From Lachnospiraceae bacterium oral taxon 500 (GTDB lineage: Bacteria; Bacillota; Clostridia; Lachnospirales; Vallitaleaceae), in NCBI GenBank assembly GCA_002999035.1, contig CP027241.1:437001-501000 (forward strand): a stretch of DNA of 64,000 nucleotides. Direction: 5' to 3'. Under the pieces are notes generated by a model. That model had not been told where the DNA came from. It ran no database searches and was given only the letters and a program-made list of their open reading frames with translations. The position numbers were made by a program, and so were the translations under genes. Below, piece by piece: positions 1-8,879 of this stretch; the stretch's first letter is position 1, and every line of letters begins with the position of its first letter.

Positions 1-2037
1 TGCCGGCAAAACAAAATCCGTCATCCGGTGAGCCTCAAACCTTTGACGAATAGCCTGCACATCCTCGTCAAAATGAACCGGCAGCTTTTCCGCCGCCAGC
101 GAAAACAACTGCTGCATTGGCAGCTCAACCTCGCCCCCAGCCAGCTCCTCCGGCAAAATATTTTGATTTTCGGCAAAATCCGACAACTCCTGCCAGGACG
201 GCAAATCCAGCTTAATAGTCTCCCCGCTTTTCAGCTTATGATATTCCCTTTTGCGGCGAAAGCTTCTCAGGATGGCGGCAATTTCCTTGGCATCCATATC
301 GTTAAACTCAATATCCAGCTTTAAAACGCTTCCCTTCTGCCGGACATGCAGCGCCGGTGCAGCCCGGCATACTTTGTGATAGGCTTTCAGCTCCTCAGAT
401 ACCCATACTTCGCCGTAATTCTCCAGTTCCCTGGTCAGTTCATTCAGCCACTGCTGGTCAACCCCGGAAAAATGATACGCACCGTTTTTCAGAAAGCAGC
501 CGCTCAGCTCCAGTGCCTCTGTCAGCTGCCCCGCCAATTCGGAATGATGGTCGCCCTCAATTTCAATCCGGATACTGTCCTTGTCCAAATCCAGCTTAAA
601 GGCCAAGGGTTCCGTTTCCGCTTCCTGCTCGCCGTTTGCTCTGTCCACCAAGGCCTGAACAGCCGGCCGGGACGCTTCATCAAAAATAATATGCGGATGC
701 GCGCCGGTAATCAAATACAGCACCTCTTCCAGTGCCCGCATATCCGGAAAAACAATGCGCTCCCAAACCTGTCCGGTAATCCGGTAAGCGTACCGCTCCG
801 CTAAAAACATCGGCTTTGTCAGCCCGCTGTCATCCAGCTGATAAAAACCATAGTCCAGCGGCAGAATCCGCAGTTCCGGATTCTGCTCGCTTTCGGTCAG
901 CGTCGCATCATACAGCAAGCCGGGATTTTCACTAAAAAAATCAAATAATTCATCCAATGGTGCTTCGGCCAAGGGCAAAAAACCGAAAGAATACTCCGAC
1001 AAATACCGGCAATGCCTTAAAATGCTAATCAAGCGCCAAGCCTCTTCGGTAAAAGCACTGCGTTTATGCGCAAAAGCTAATTTTTGCCCATAGCGATAAA
1101 ACTCATCTTCCTCCACCCGATTTAAAAACTGAGACAAGTTCTTTATTTTATAGGCAAAATCGGTTCCTATCTTAAAGTACAGTGCCGGCTGCGAGACAGC
1201 GGCTTCATTGCTTTCATAGAATAAATAGGCCTGTAGTTCCACGCCGCTTTCCTCCGGCGGTTCGATCTGAAACAGCGGCGGTCGGTGGGACGACTCCACC
1301 AGATTTTCACAGTAAAAGGCCGTTTGATTGGCATAGTACTGATATCTTTGCCGGGTCAGGCGAACTTCTTTTTCGGCAGCCGTTTCCGCTGACGGCACCG
1401 GCAAAAGATGGCAATCCGGCAGGGGAAAGTCGCTTTTGAGCACAGGAATGTTTTTTAACAGCATATTTTTGCCATTCACCGCCGCAATCACAGCATTTAA
1501 ATGCGGACAAAACTTTTGGGCAGCAAACATTTGCTCCTCATTGCAGGTGCATGAAAAATTATTGATACTAAGATCATTGTTCAGTAAAATTTCCTGAGAT
1601 TCCTCCATATATCCCCATTCATTTCGAATCCGGTACATACCGTTCGGCAACTGCCTGACTTCAAAGTGCTGGGCATAGGTAAAATATTGATTTCGCTGAT
1701 AGGCGGCTTTGGTGGTGAACCGCAAAATTTCCTTTTCCGGAACTTTAAGAATCGGCAGAACCACCGCCTCCGGCTTCTCTTTCCCCGGTTCCAGCGCATA
1801 CAGCACTGCCGCCATATGCTTGCAGTACATGCCGGACTGAGCGTAAGGGCAGGAACAATCGGCCTGCCCCAGCCCATCTTGATCGAGGCGGACACTGACC
1901 CGGTAAGTGCTGCCGCTACCGTCAACGTAAGCGGAATATGTCTTTCCTTTTCTGGACAGACCAATCACCCGGCCTTCTTTAAAATAGCGCTCACCCCGCT
2001 TTAAAATATGCGGTAAAAATAAATCATTCCAATTCAT
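1..2037 (-). CDS. SWIM zinc-finger protein, probable SNF2-type helicase (partial, N-terminal 679 codons)
   Basis: The reading frame stays open to the left edge, so the C-terminal part is missing. The ATG at 2035-2037 follows AAGGAG six bases upstream. Residues 61-74 form a SWIM zinc finger (C61-x-C63, C72-x-H74), and a second CxC...CxH motif with similar spacing lies at 163-179. The remainder to residue 679 shows no helicase motif and resembles the spacer of long clostridial proteins in which a SWIM finger and associated region precede a SNF2 ATPase core. That core would lie outside the window, so helicase identity is inferred. SWIM fingers are known to bind nucleic acid or protein. The gene follows an SbcC/SbcD-like pair on the same strand after 257 bases, which fits a role in DNA transactions. 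The double finger is unusual. Confidence 0.75.
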   Translation of the reverse strand, partial: MNWNDLFLPHILKRGERYFKEGRVIGLSRKGKTYSAYVDGSGSTYRVSVRLDQDGLGQADCSCPYAQSGMYCKHMAAVLYALEPGKEKPEAVVLPILKVPEKEILRFTTKAAYQRNQYFTYAQHFEVRQLPNGMYRIRNEWGYMEESQEILLNNDLSINNFSCTCNEEQMFAAQKFCPHLNAVIAAVNGKNMLLKNIPVLKSDFPLPDCHLLPVPSAETAAEKEVRLTRQRYQYYANQTAFYCENLVESSHRPPLFQIEPPEESGVELQAYLFYESNEAAVSQPALYFKIGTDFAYKIKNLSQFLNRVEEDEFYRYGQKLAFAHKRSAFTEEAWRLISILRHCRYLSEYSFGFLPLAEAPLDELFDFFSENPGLLYDATLTESEQNPELRILPLDYGFYQLDDSGLTKPMFLAERYAYRITGQVWERIVFPDMRALEEVLYLITGAHPHIIFDEASRPAVQALVDRANGEQEAETEPLAFKLDLDKDSIRIEIEGDHHSELAGQLTEALELSGCFLKNGAYHFSGVDQQWLNELTRELENYGEVWVSEELKAYHKVCRAAPALHVRQKGSVLKLDIEFNDMDAKEIAAILRSFRRKREYHKLKSGETIKLDLPSWQELSDFAENQNILPEELAGGEVELPMQQLFSLAAEKLPVHFDEDVQAIRQRFEAHRMTDFVLPA

Positions 2038-2294
2038 GCCGCTCTCCTTGTCGTACTGCTTTTTTCAAAAGTTATTTCTAATTTCAGCTTTTCCATGTTC
2101 GCCGGAACTGCCTTTCCCCTGACACGAAAACTCTGCCCTTTTCACCTGACAAATTACTTCGGGGAAGCCGGTAAACATTTCCTGCCTTTGCAGCAAAAAA
2201 TGAAAACTTTGGCCGGAACCGAGCAGGTGCGTTTGCATACCGATGCCCCGGAGAAACCCGTAAACAAGCAAGTAATTTCACCACAAAAGATCGG

Positions 2295-4661
2295 TTATTC
2301 TCCGGCGGCAAACGCCCGGCTTGGATGGCAGGTAAAATAGAGGATTTGATAATCACTGCTGATTTCCCGCAAAAATTGCAGCCCTTTTTCGATGCTGTCC
2401 TGATCCCAGTTGGCAAAAGGGTCATCCAGCAGAATAAATGGTTTCTCCTGCCGGTACATCACCTTGACCAGCGCCAGCCGCATACAAAAGCCAATCAAGT
2501 CCTGCCGGCCAGCACTGAAAAAGCCCGGCTCTCGCTGCAAACCCGCTTCCCGCACCGTCAAATGCAAATCGGCATCCAAAAAATATTCCTCCGCCGTCTG
2601 TCCGGTCAGCGTTTGATAATACTCCTGAAAGGCCGCCAGCAACGGGGCTCTGTATTTTTGAGTAAATAAACTCCGCGCCTGCTCCAAAAACTGCTTGGTT
2701 TTTTGCAGCGTATCATATTTTTTTTGACCGGCCTCATAATCGGCCTGCACCGCTAAGAGCTTACTTTCGGCCGATAATACCTCTTCTCTTTGTACCTGAA
2801 GCGCCAGCAGCTGCCGGTCTGCCTCTGCTAAAGCCGCGTCAATGGCCTCTGCTTCCGCGGCGCAGCGACGAATCTTTTCTTCCAAACTCAAAATTTGTTC
2901 CTCCGGTGCTGTATCCGCAACCGAGGCAGCGCCCTCTATTTCCGGCACCGGCGCTTCAACCGCCAAGTCATTGCCGGTTTCTGTGCTGCCATCGCTCTGC
3001 TCGCTGCGATGCGCGGCCGCCTGCCCGCTTTTTTGCTGCAGGCGCTCATATTCTTCGCATTCAGCCAGCAGCTGACGCAAGGCTTTTTCTCCGCCTTCAC
3101 CGGTTGTCAAGTTTATGTTATAAGCCGCCAAAAGCTCGGCCCGCCGCTCCAACTTTTTTGACAGCTCAGCCCGAGCCGGCGAAGCCTCCGCCGCTTGCCG
3201 TTTGGTGGATAGCACATCGTATTCCCGGCGATACTGCGCCCACTCATATAAAAGCGCCGGCATTTTCTCCGCCTGATAGGGCATCCCATATTCGGCGAAA
3301 AAGTCGGCCGCTGCTTTTTCAGCACCGGCTATTTCCCTTTGGTCGTTTTCCGTCTGCTGTTTGGTTTGAAAGTACTCCTGTTCTTTGTCTTTCAGCCGGC
3401 AGCGGCTTCTTTTATACCAGCCAAAACACATGGCCGCCGCGGCAATGACCGCGAAAACAGCCGCCGCCAAAGGCTGCCAAAAAGCCACACCAATCATCGC
3501 CAAAAAAACTGCGCCCGCCAAAAACAGGCAGGCATCCGCTATTCTCCTTTGCCGCCGGAGCCCTTCTATTTGCTGCCCTAATTCTTCTGCTTTTAACCGG
3601 TTCGTCAACTGTTTTTGTTCTTTTGCCGCTTTTTGCTGCCAGCCCTCTATTTGCTGCTCAAGTTCCGGCTCGGTTGGCCAGCCTCTGGTAAAAATCTTTT
3701 CATATTTCAAAAGACGAGCCTGCTCGGCTTCGGTCATTTGCCGCAGCGCGAGCTCGCTTTGCAGCAAGGCAATTTCTCTTTCCGCAGCCAGCGCCCGCTC
3801 AATCTCGGCCCGCTCCGGCCGGCCGTCGGCAAACCGTAGCCGCAGTCTGGCTAAGTGCGCCGCTTCTTCCTCGGTCAGCTCATACGCCGTTTGTCTGGCC
3901 CTTCTTGCTGCCGCCTTGATCAACTGTTTTTCCTTTTCCGCCCGGTCAGCTTCCATTTCCTGCCGCAGCTGCACCCGGCGTTTTTTTTGTTCTGCCTGCG
4001 TCTGCAAAAGCGCCGTTTCCCGGCGTTCAAGTGCTGCTCCGCTCTTTATTTCTTCGGCCAATGCCGTCATTTGATTTTTCAGTGCCGGCAAAAGCGCCGC
4101 CGGGCTGCGGCCGTTTAATTCCGCCAGCTTTTTGGTCAGCTTTTCAATGGCGCTGTCATAACCGCCGAGATCAGCGGTATCTTCCGATATCCTGCCAATC
4201 TTGGCCTGAATCAGCGGCGTCGTTTCCATACTTTTGGCATCATTTTGCGCAATAAAAAGGGTGCGGGCAAAGGACCGGGCGTCAATTTGAAACAGTTCCT
4301 CGCCAATCCTGTCCGTAAAGTCCCGACTGATTTGATTACTTGCCAAATCCCGCAGTTCAAATACATCTTTGCCTTGATTGATGCCAAAGCTGCGGCTAAT
4401 CCGATAACTTTTTCCCCGCGCCTGAAAACTCAGCTCCCCGCCATAGCCGCCGCCCTGCCAAGGCGCATAGCGTTTGCGCTCATTCGACAGCTCATCCTGC
4501 CGCCGCTCGCCGGCAAAGCCGTAAAACATCACCCGGATAAAAGCCGCCAAAGTGCTTTTTCCCCAACCATTGGCCGCGCAATATTGCCCGCTTTCGGTAA
4601 AGGAAAAACTCTGGCGGCTAAATTTCCCAAAGCCCTCTATATAACAGTCCAGCAGTTTCAT
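2295..4661 (-). CDS. SbcC/YhaN-like AAA ATPase with coiled coils
   Basis: 788 residues. The N-terminus has the P-loop NGWGKSTL in the context typical of YhaN/SbcC-like ATPases (YIEGFGKFS, then MFYGFAGERR). Long Glu/Lys/Arg/Ala-rich coiled coils surround a hydrophobic hairpin at about residues 370-412, which suggests membrane attachment as reported for YhaN-type proteins. The Walker B motif FILLDDPF and a late conserved H (FTCHP) lie near the C-terminus. The start overlaps the stop of the upstream nuclease gene by four bases (ATGA), indicating translational coupling and probably a two-subunit SbcCD-like complex acting on DNA ends. It differs from canonical SbcC (about 1,000 residues) in being shorter and in having the membrane hairpin. 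Family assignment is firm; the substrate is not known. Confidence 0.85.
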   Translation of the reverse strand: MKLLDCYIEGFGKFSRQSFSFTESGQYCAANGWGKSTLAAFIRVMFYGFAGERRQDELSNERKRYAPWQGGGYGGELSFQARGKSYRISRSFGINQGKDVFELRDLASNQISRDFTDRIGEELFQIDARSFARTLFIAQNDAKSMETTPLIQAKIGRISEDTADLGGYDSAIEKLTKKLAELNGRSPAALLPALKNQMTALAEEIKSGAALERRETALLQTQAEQKKRRVQLRQEMEADRAEKEKQLIKAAARRARQTAYELTEEEAAHLARLRLRFADGRPERAEIERALAAEREIALLQSELALRQMTEAEQARLLKYEKIFTRGWPTEPELEQQIEGWQQKAAKEQKQLTNRLKAEELGQQIEGLRRQRRIADACLFLAGAVFLAMIGVAFWQPLAAAVFAVIAAAAMCFGWYKRSRCRLKDKEQEYFQTKQQTENDQREIAGAEKAAADFFAEYGMPYQAEKMPALLYEWAQYRREYDVLSTKRQAAEASPARAELSKKLERRAELLAAYNINLTTGEGGEKALRQLLAECEEYERLQQKSGQAAAHRSEQSDGSTETGNDLAVEAPVPEIEGAASVADTAPEEQILSLEEKIRRCAAEAEAIDAALAEADRQLLALQVQREEVLSAESKLLAVQADYEAGQKKYDTLQKTKQFLEQARSLFTQKYRAPLLAAFQEYYQTLTGQTAEEYFLDADLHLTVREAGLQREPGFFSAGRQDLIGFCMRLALVKVMYRQEKPFILLDDPFANWDQDSIEKGLQFLREISSDYQILYFTCHPSRAFAAGE

Positions 4662-5758
4662 TCCATCACCTCGCCGTTTAATGCGCTCAGGCCAAATTGA
4701 ATTATCTCGGCTTTTTCTGCTTCGTCAAGATTCTCCTGCCGCTGCAAAAGCCGGACAAATTCGCCTTTTAGGGTCGGCTCCGTTTCATAGCACCGGTAAT
4801 CAACCTGCCAGCCGGCCTGATCATAAATCTTAAAAAAATAAAACCTGTCCCGAAACTGCTGGGTCAGCATTTCCACGTCCTTTTCTGCTCCAATCTCCTG
4901 CCGGCCGGTTAAAATCAGCTTCATCATATCGCCGGGAGCAAAGGCCTGCGCCTGCAAAAGCCCCTCAATCCTGCCGGCAATCTCGCCGCTGCTGCGGCAG
5001 GCGCTGATATCAACAAAGATCTCATGAAAACGGCGTGCCGCCGCCGGCACAAAAGTATGCCGGTACTGCCTCGTCTGCCCGTCAATTTCCAGGAGCACAA
5101 AACCATGTTCGCCGCACTCGTCAAAGCCTCTGGCTTCCAAACAGCCGCTGTAACAATAACTGGCCCGGGCATCCAGTTTTTCCATTTGATACGAATGAAT
5201 ATGCCCCAGTGCCAAATAATCAATGCCCTTATTTTGCAGGCCTTTTAAATGGATGCTTTCCGCTTGTCCGCCGCTGCCGATCTGGCCGTGCAGAACCACG
5301 ATATTAAAACACCGGCTGTCCAAAGTTAAATCCTCATACCGCCGGTGCAGATTTTGTTCGGTTAATTCCAGCCCGCTAATCACAATATTGCCTGCGCCGC
5401 CGGTATCAGCCGTATAATATGTCCATTCCTGACCGAATAATTTCAGGTTCGGCGGAATGTCCGTCAATTCATTTAAGAAAGAGGAGGCGTCATGATTGCC
5501 CCGCAAATAATAAAAATCTATATACGGATAGGCGGTAATACCCTCATAAACCGTGTTCTTAGCCAGTGCCGAAATCCGGTCGCCGTCAAACAAATCACCG
5601 GCAATAATCACCGCCGCCACTTCATTTTGGGCGGCAAACTCGAGCATCCGGCGAAAGGTATGGAGCAGTTCGCGCCGCCGCTGCCCGGCTTTCTCCGGCG
5701 GCAAATGCGCCGTCATTTTTGAATCCAAATGCACATCGGCGCAGTGAATTATCTTCAT
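4658..5758 (-). CDS. SbcD/YhaO-like calcineurin-type exonuclease
   Basis: 366 residues. The metallophosphoesterase motifs occur in order: DVHLDS near the N-terminus, GDLFDGD, RGNHD, VVLHGQ and GHIHSYQ. These residues bind two metal ions in Mre11/SbcD nucleases. The C-terminal third is a YhaO-type cap that would contact the ATPase partner. The start has AGGAGGGCGAT upstream, and the gene begins nine bases after the histidine phosphatase stop. It is coupled to the YhaN-like ATPase by a four-base overlap. Expected role: ATP-controlled nuclease in DNA repair. This is family-level inference, not measured function. Confidence 0.87.
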   Translation of the reverse strand: MKIIHCADVHLDSKMTAHLPPEKAGQRRRELLHTFRRMLEFAAQNEVAAVIIAGDLFDGDRISALAKNTVYEGITAYPYIDFYYLRGNHDASSFLNELTDIPPNLKLFGQEWTYYTADTGGAGNIVISGLELTEQNLHRRYEDLTLDSRCFNIVVLHGQIGSGGQAESIHLKGLQNKGIDYLALGHIHSYQMEKLDARASYCYSGCLEARGFDECGEHGFVLLEIDGQTRQYRHTFVPAAARRFHEIFVDISACRSSGEIAGRIEGLLQAQAFAPGDMMKLILTGRQEIGAEKDVEMLTQQFRDRFYFFKIYDQAGWQVDYRCYETEPTLKGEFVRLLQRQENLDEAEKAEIIQFGLSALNGEVME

Positions 5759-5767
5759 ATCGCCCTC

Positions 5768-6331
5768 CTAAGTCAAGTCCCATTCCTCTTGCCCTAAGTA
5801 TGTCTGCTTTTCAAAGTACAGGCAGACAACCCACGGCATTTTCGGCAAAATCCGCTGAAAATCAGCATAGCCAAACTCCGGCTGATAATAGCACAGAATC
5901 GTACTCAGCGCCGTTCCATGCGTGCCGATGGCAATGTTCTTCCCTTCATACAGGGTCAACGCTTCTCCCACCGCTCTGATATTGCGCTCCTGGACCTGGC
6001 GTAGGCTCTCTCCGCCGGGCAGCTTATAATCAAAATCCTGCCATTGTCGGGCCGAAAAAGCCTCAAAATCTTCAATCCATTCATTTTCGATTTTTCTTTC
6101 CCGCCAGTCTTCACACAGCTGAAACGTCAAGCTGTTTTCCTCGGCAAAAGGCCGCAGCGTATCCATGCTCCGCCGGTAAGGGCTGGACAGCAGGACGGAA
6201 ATATTTTTATCCCGCAAAAACCGAGTAACCAGCTCCCGGTCTTTTAAGCCTTGCTCGCTTAACGGGCGGCTGCGTTCATCATGATTGGTATAATCAGACT
6301 GAGCATGCCGGACAAAATAAAGTTTCGTCAT
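5768..6331 (-). CDS. Histidine phosphatase family protein (phosphoglycerate-mutase-like)
   Basis: 187 residues with the catalytic RHAQ motif at the extreme N-terminus (residues 8-11, H9 expected to be phosphorylated), an acid/base glutamate region and the second catalytic histidine in GTHGTAL. The length fits cofactor-dependent phosphatases of the CobC/GpmB branch. The substrate cannot be told from sequence: sugar phosphates, nucleotides or cobalamin precursors are all used in this family. Ribosome site GGAGGTGTCAAT. It lies 40 bases after the sulfatase gene and nine before the nuclease gene, so it is probably in one transcript with both. Confidence 0.82.
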   Translation of the reverse strand: MTKLYFVRHAQSDYTNHDERSRPLSEQGLKDRELVTRFLRDKNISVLLSSPYRRSMDTLRPFAEENSLTFQLCEDWRERKIENEWIEDFEAFSARQWQDFDYKLPGGESLRQVQERNIRAVGEALTLYEGKNIAIGTHGTALSTILCYYQPEFGYADFQRILPKMPWVVCLYFEKQTYLGQEEWDLT

Positions 6332-6371
6332 ATTGACACCTCCGGTTCATTTAAGAGTTCCCGCAGCCGCT

Positions 6372-7844
6372 TTAATTCTGCTGCGGATTTAGTCCGAAGC
6401 GTTCCCACTGGTCGCCCGGCGCTTCGCATGCGGTTAAATGCTCTATCAACTGCTGCTCCAGTTCTTGCCGCACGCTCTCATCTTCTATCTCCGCCTGTTG
6501 CTTCGGATCAGCTACTAGGTCAAACAGCCGGTCGCGCTGCAGGCACTCCGGCAACCCCACCTTGGCCGGCAGCTTCATCAGCTGGATTCCGTCCGTGAAA
6601 GCAAACTCGCCGGTAATTTGAATATTGCTCAATTCCTCTTTTTTAAAACGCCAATTCATATGATTGGGGATTAAAGTATAGTTAAATAAGGGCTGATTTT
6701 CCGAATGAACCGGCGCCTTCATATAAACATAACGGCCGTCGGTAATATTCAGCATACCACCGAACACACCAAACACCGCCGAAGTTCTATTCGCCTCACC
6801 GGTTTCGACCATTTGGCTTAAATCCTCTCCAACCGCGTATTTGGGCGGCCGGATGCCAAAATAACCAGCCAAAGTAACCGGAATATCAATCGTTTGCGCC
6901 AAAGCGCTGCAGCGTTCGCCCTGTTTACCGTTTCTGGGATCATACATAAAAAACGGTAAATGCGACAGTTCCTCGTACAGCGGCATAATATTTTTGCCGA
7001 TATAGCCATGCTCGCCCAGCAAAAAGCCATGGTCGGTATTGACAATCAGCATCGTATCCCGCCACAAATCATACTGATCCATCGTATCCAAGAGTTTGCC
7101 CAAATAAGCATCGCACATACTGAGCAAAGCCGCATATTCATAGCGGATATGCCGGATCTTTTCCTTGTCCTCAATCCAGCCGTAATCCGGCCAGTCAAAA
7201 TGCTTGCCCGTATATTCATGCGGGTACAGCTGCTGAAAAGCGGGCTGCGCAAAAAACGGCTCATGCGGATCAAAGCACTCGATCTGCAAAAACCAGTTAT
7301 CCTGGTCATGTGAGCGATGAATAAAATCAAGACCTCTTTCCATGGTCAAATACTGCGGCATTTTTTCTTCCTTGTCTAAGTAGCCGCGGTTGACCCAATC
7401 CTGCCGCCAGCGGGGATTGCCGGTCCTTTTCGAGTCATTGGCCGGAATAGCCGGAGCAGCTACCTGTCCAATCCACGGGTCGCCCTGCTGCCCCCTGATC
7501 ATTTCAAAGCTGCTGTATCTTTGCAGATAAGAATTGCCGCCATCTTCCCAATAATGAAAATGATCGGTCACAATATGGCTGTATATCCCGTTTTGTGTCA
7601 TTTCCTCAAACAAAGAAAAATCTTGGGGCTGCAAACAGCTCCAATCCGAATGCAAAAAATGCGGCCGCCCGGTATGGAGTTCACGCCGCGCCGGCATACA
7701 GGGGAGGCTTCCCGCATAAAAAGTGTCAAAAGTTACTGTCTTTTGTGCCAGCCGCTCAAAATTGGGCAGTTTTGTCCAGTCGCAGCCGTAATTCGGCAGA
7801 TAGTGACGGTTTAATGAGTCAAACATCAGCATAATTGCTTTCAT
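6372..7844 (-). CDS. Cys-type sulfatase
   Basis: 490 residues of the alkaline-phosphatase-like sulfatase superfamily. The formylglycine signature is C49-M-P-A-R53 (CxPxR), so this is a Cys-type enzyme that must be oxidised by a radical-SAM maturase (anSME). No maturase is in the window. Metal ligands are likely D9 and the DHG and H residues of VNTDHGFLLGEHG. There is no signal peptide, so it should act on imported oligosaccharides or small sulfate esters in the cytoplasm. It is the first gene of the run down to the SNF2-like gene. A second Cys-type sulfatase lies at 59011-60573 beside a carbohydrate ABC transporter. Phosphonate or phosphodiester hydrolysis is possible within the same fold. 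Confidence 0.85.
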   Translation of the reverse strand: MKAIMLMFDSLNRHYLPNYGCDWTKLPNFERLAQKTVTFDTFYAGSLPCMPARRELHTGRPHFLHSDWSCLQPQDFSLFEEMTQNGIYSHIVTDHFHYWEDGGNSYLQRYSSFEMIRGQQGDPWIGQVAAPAIPANDSKRTGNPRWRQDWVNRGYLDKEEKMPQYLTMERGLDFIHRSHDQDNWFLQIECFDPHEPFFAQPAFQQLYPHEYTGKHFDWPDYGWIEDKEKIRHIRYEYAALLSMCDAYLGKLLDTMDQYDLWRDTMLIVNTDHGFLLGEHGYIGKNIMPLYEELSHLPFFMYDPRNGKQGERCSALAQTIDIPVTLAGYFGIRPPKYAVGEDLSQMVETGEANRTSAVFGVFGGMLNITDGRYVYMKAPVHSENQPLFNYTLIPNHMNWRFKKEELSNIQITGEFAFTDGIQLMKLPAKVGLPECLQRDRLFDLVADPKQQAEIEDESVRQELEQQLIEHLTACEAPGDQWERFGLNPQQN

Positions 7845-7879
7845 TTTTTTCTTTTCCTTTTTTATCAGTAAATCAATTA

Positions 7880-7962
7880 CTCAACTTCCCATCTTCCATA
7901 AAGTTTTTAGCAGAATGCCCGCCCGGGCAAAAGTGCGCAGCACTCCAATCAGGGGCAGGTCG
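7880..7962 (-). repeat. Family A palindromic repeat, copy A1 (one end degenerate)
   Basis: Read on the minus strand it holds the family core: a hairpin of the GAGTGCTGCGCACTT type, then TGCCCGGGCGGGCATTCTG, then the terminal GGGAAGTTGAG. The opposite end has decayed. It lies just upstream of the sulfatase gene. Confidence 0.75.
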
Positions 7963-8214
7963 CCCACAAATGGCTTTCCTAAACTGTAACTTTTATTTTA
8001 AGGACTTTTACCGGCTTTGTCAATTAAGATTTTCATTCAGCGAGCTGTTAAGATTTTAAAAATGCAGCCGATATTTAAGATGCAGAGCAATATGTTTGAT
8101 TTCGCTTTATTATCTTTTTACTTGATTCCTAACTCAAATATATTTCTTTTGTGTTCTGTTCGGCGCGGTGTTTCGCTCCGAGTCAACCTGTTTGTTTAAG
8201 AAAGGAATCATGTC
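7963..8214. other. Intergenic stretch, AT-rich
   Basis: No convincing gene. TTAAGAT occurs three times at irregular spacing (about 8027-8080), too loose to call a repeat. Confidence 0.4.
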
Positions 8215-8577
8215 ATGCGTCAAACCTTTGATCCCCCTGATTCATACACCGAAAAAGTGCCTCCCTTTTCTTCTTTCACTTTTTTGTCGATGCGGGAATC
8301 CGATCAGGACATTCCTGTTTCCGAAAAGAAAAAGTTTACTTTTCTGATTTTTGATTTTGAATTTTGCCTGCCGTTCGACATTTCTTTTTCTGCCTCCATG
8401 CTGGCTAATATTCCCGTTTCGGTTAATTCCATTGATTATATTCCTTTTCATTTTACCTGCAACAAAGCGCCCGACGGAGTCCGCTCCTATCAAAGAAAGT
8501 TTTTCGGCGCATTATGGTACAAGGTACCCCGCAGCTGGGAAGATATTCATGTGGCCGTTCCGCTGGCACAGGCATGA
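8215..8577 (+). CDS. Possible small protein of unknown function
   Basis: 120 codons, ATG at 8215, with AAAGGAAT at 8201-8208 as a plausible ribosome site. A competing ATG lies five bases upstream in another frame, giving only 45 codons. The product is rich in Phe, Ser and Pro, shows no signal peptide or membrane segment, and matches no family I know. An 83-codon frame exists on the opposite strand (8242-8493) with no better support. It sits between repeat copies, so it may be a chance frame. Confidence 0.25.
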   Translation: MRQTFDPPDSYTEKVPPFSSFTFLSMRESDQDIPVSEKKKFTFLIFDFEFCLPFDISFSASMLANIPVSVNSIDYIPFHFTCNKAPDGVRSYQRKFFGALWYKVPRSWEDIHVAVPLAQA

Positions 8578-8597
8578 TAACTTAAAAAAATAAAAAA

Positions 8598-8680
8598 GCC
8601 TATATGAACGCTGATGCGGAGAGAACTGTAACCAAATCCGTAAGGATTTTCTCGCACTCACGCCAAATCTATGTTATAAT
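8598..8680 (+). repeat. Promoter-bearing hairpin repeat, copy 1
   Basis: Starts with GCCTATATGA and runs through GCTGATGCGGAGAGA, an imperfect AAATCC/GGATTT hairpin and CTCGCACTCACGCC, to an extended -10 box TGTTATAAT at 8672-8680. It is closely repeated at 8761-8833. Confidence 0.8.
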
Positions 8681-8760
8681 GCTGCGCAATAAAAGCGTGA
8701 GTGCAGGATGTGAGCCAAAAATACAGGCACGCTTGCGGGCATAAGCATTTTTGGCGAACA

Positions 8761-8833
8761 GCCTATATGAGTGCTGATGCGGAGAGAAAATCCGCAGGAT
8801 TTTCTCGCACTCACGCTTGATTTATGATATAAT
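8761..8833 (+). repeat. Promoter-bearing hairpin repeat, copy 2
   Basis: Same layout as the copy at 8598: GCCTATATGA, GCTGATGCGGAGAGA, a perfect GAGAAAATCC/GGATTTTCTC hairpin with a GCA loop, CTCGCACTCACGC, then TGATATAAT. An inverted GCGTGAGTGC lies between the copies at 8695-8704. Confidence 0.8.
8825..8833 (+). promoter_or_regulatory. Extended -10 promoter for the aldo-keto reductase
   Basis: TGATATAAT matches the TGnTATAAT extended -10 pattern. A -35 box is poor (TCGCAC at 8805-8810), as expected when the TG extension is present. It lies 47 bases upstream of the start codon, whose ribosome site is GGAAGGAGG. Confidence 0.6.
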
Positions 8834-8879
8834 AAATCCAATCAGCAACTAAATAAATGTACCGGAAGGAGGACTTTCT

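Noticed and set aside
2065-2271. 68-codon minus-strand frame between the YhaN-like gene and the SWIM gene
   Set aside because: No ribosome site, no family resemblance, and overlapping frames in the same gap look equally plausible.
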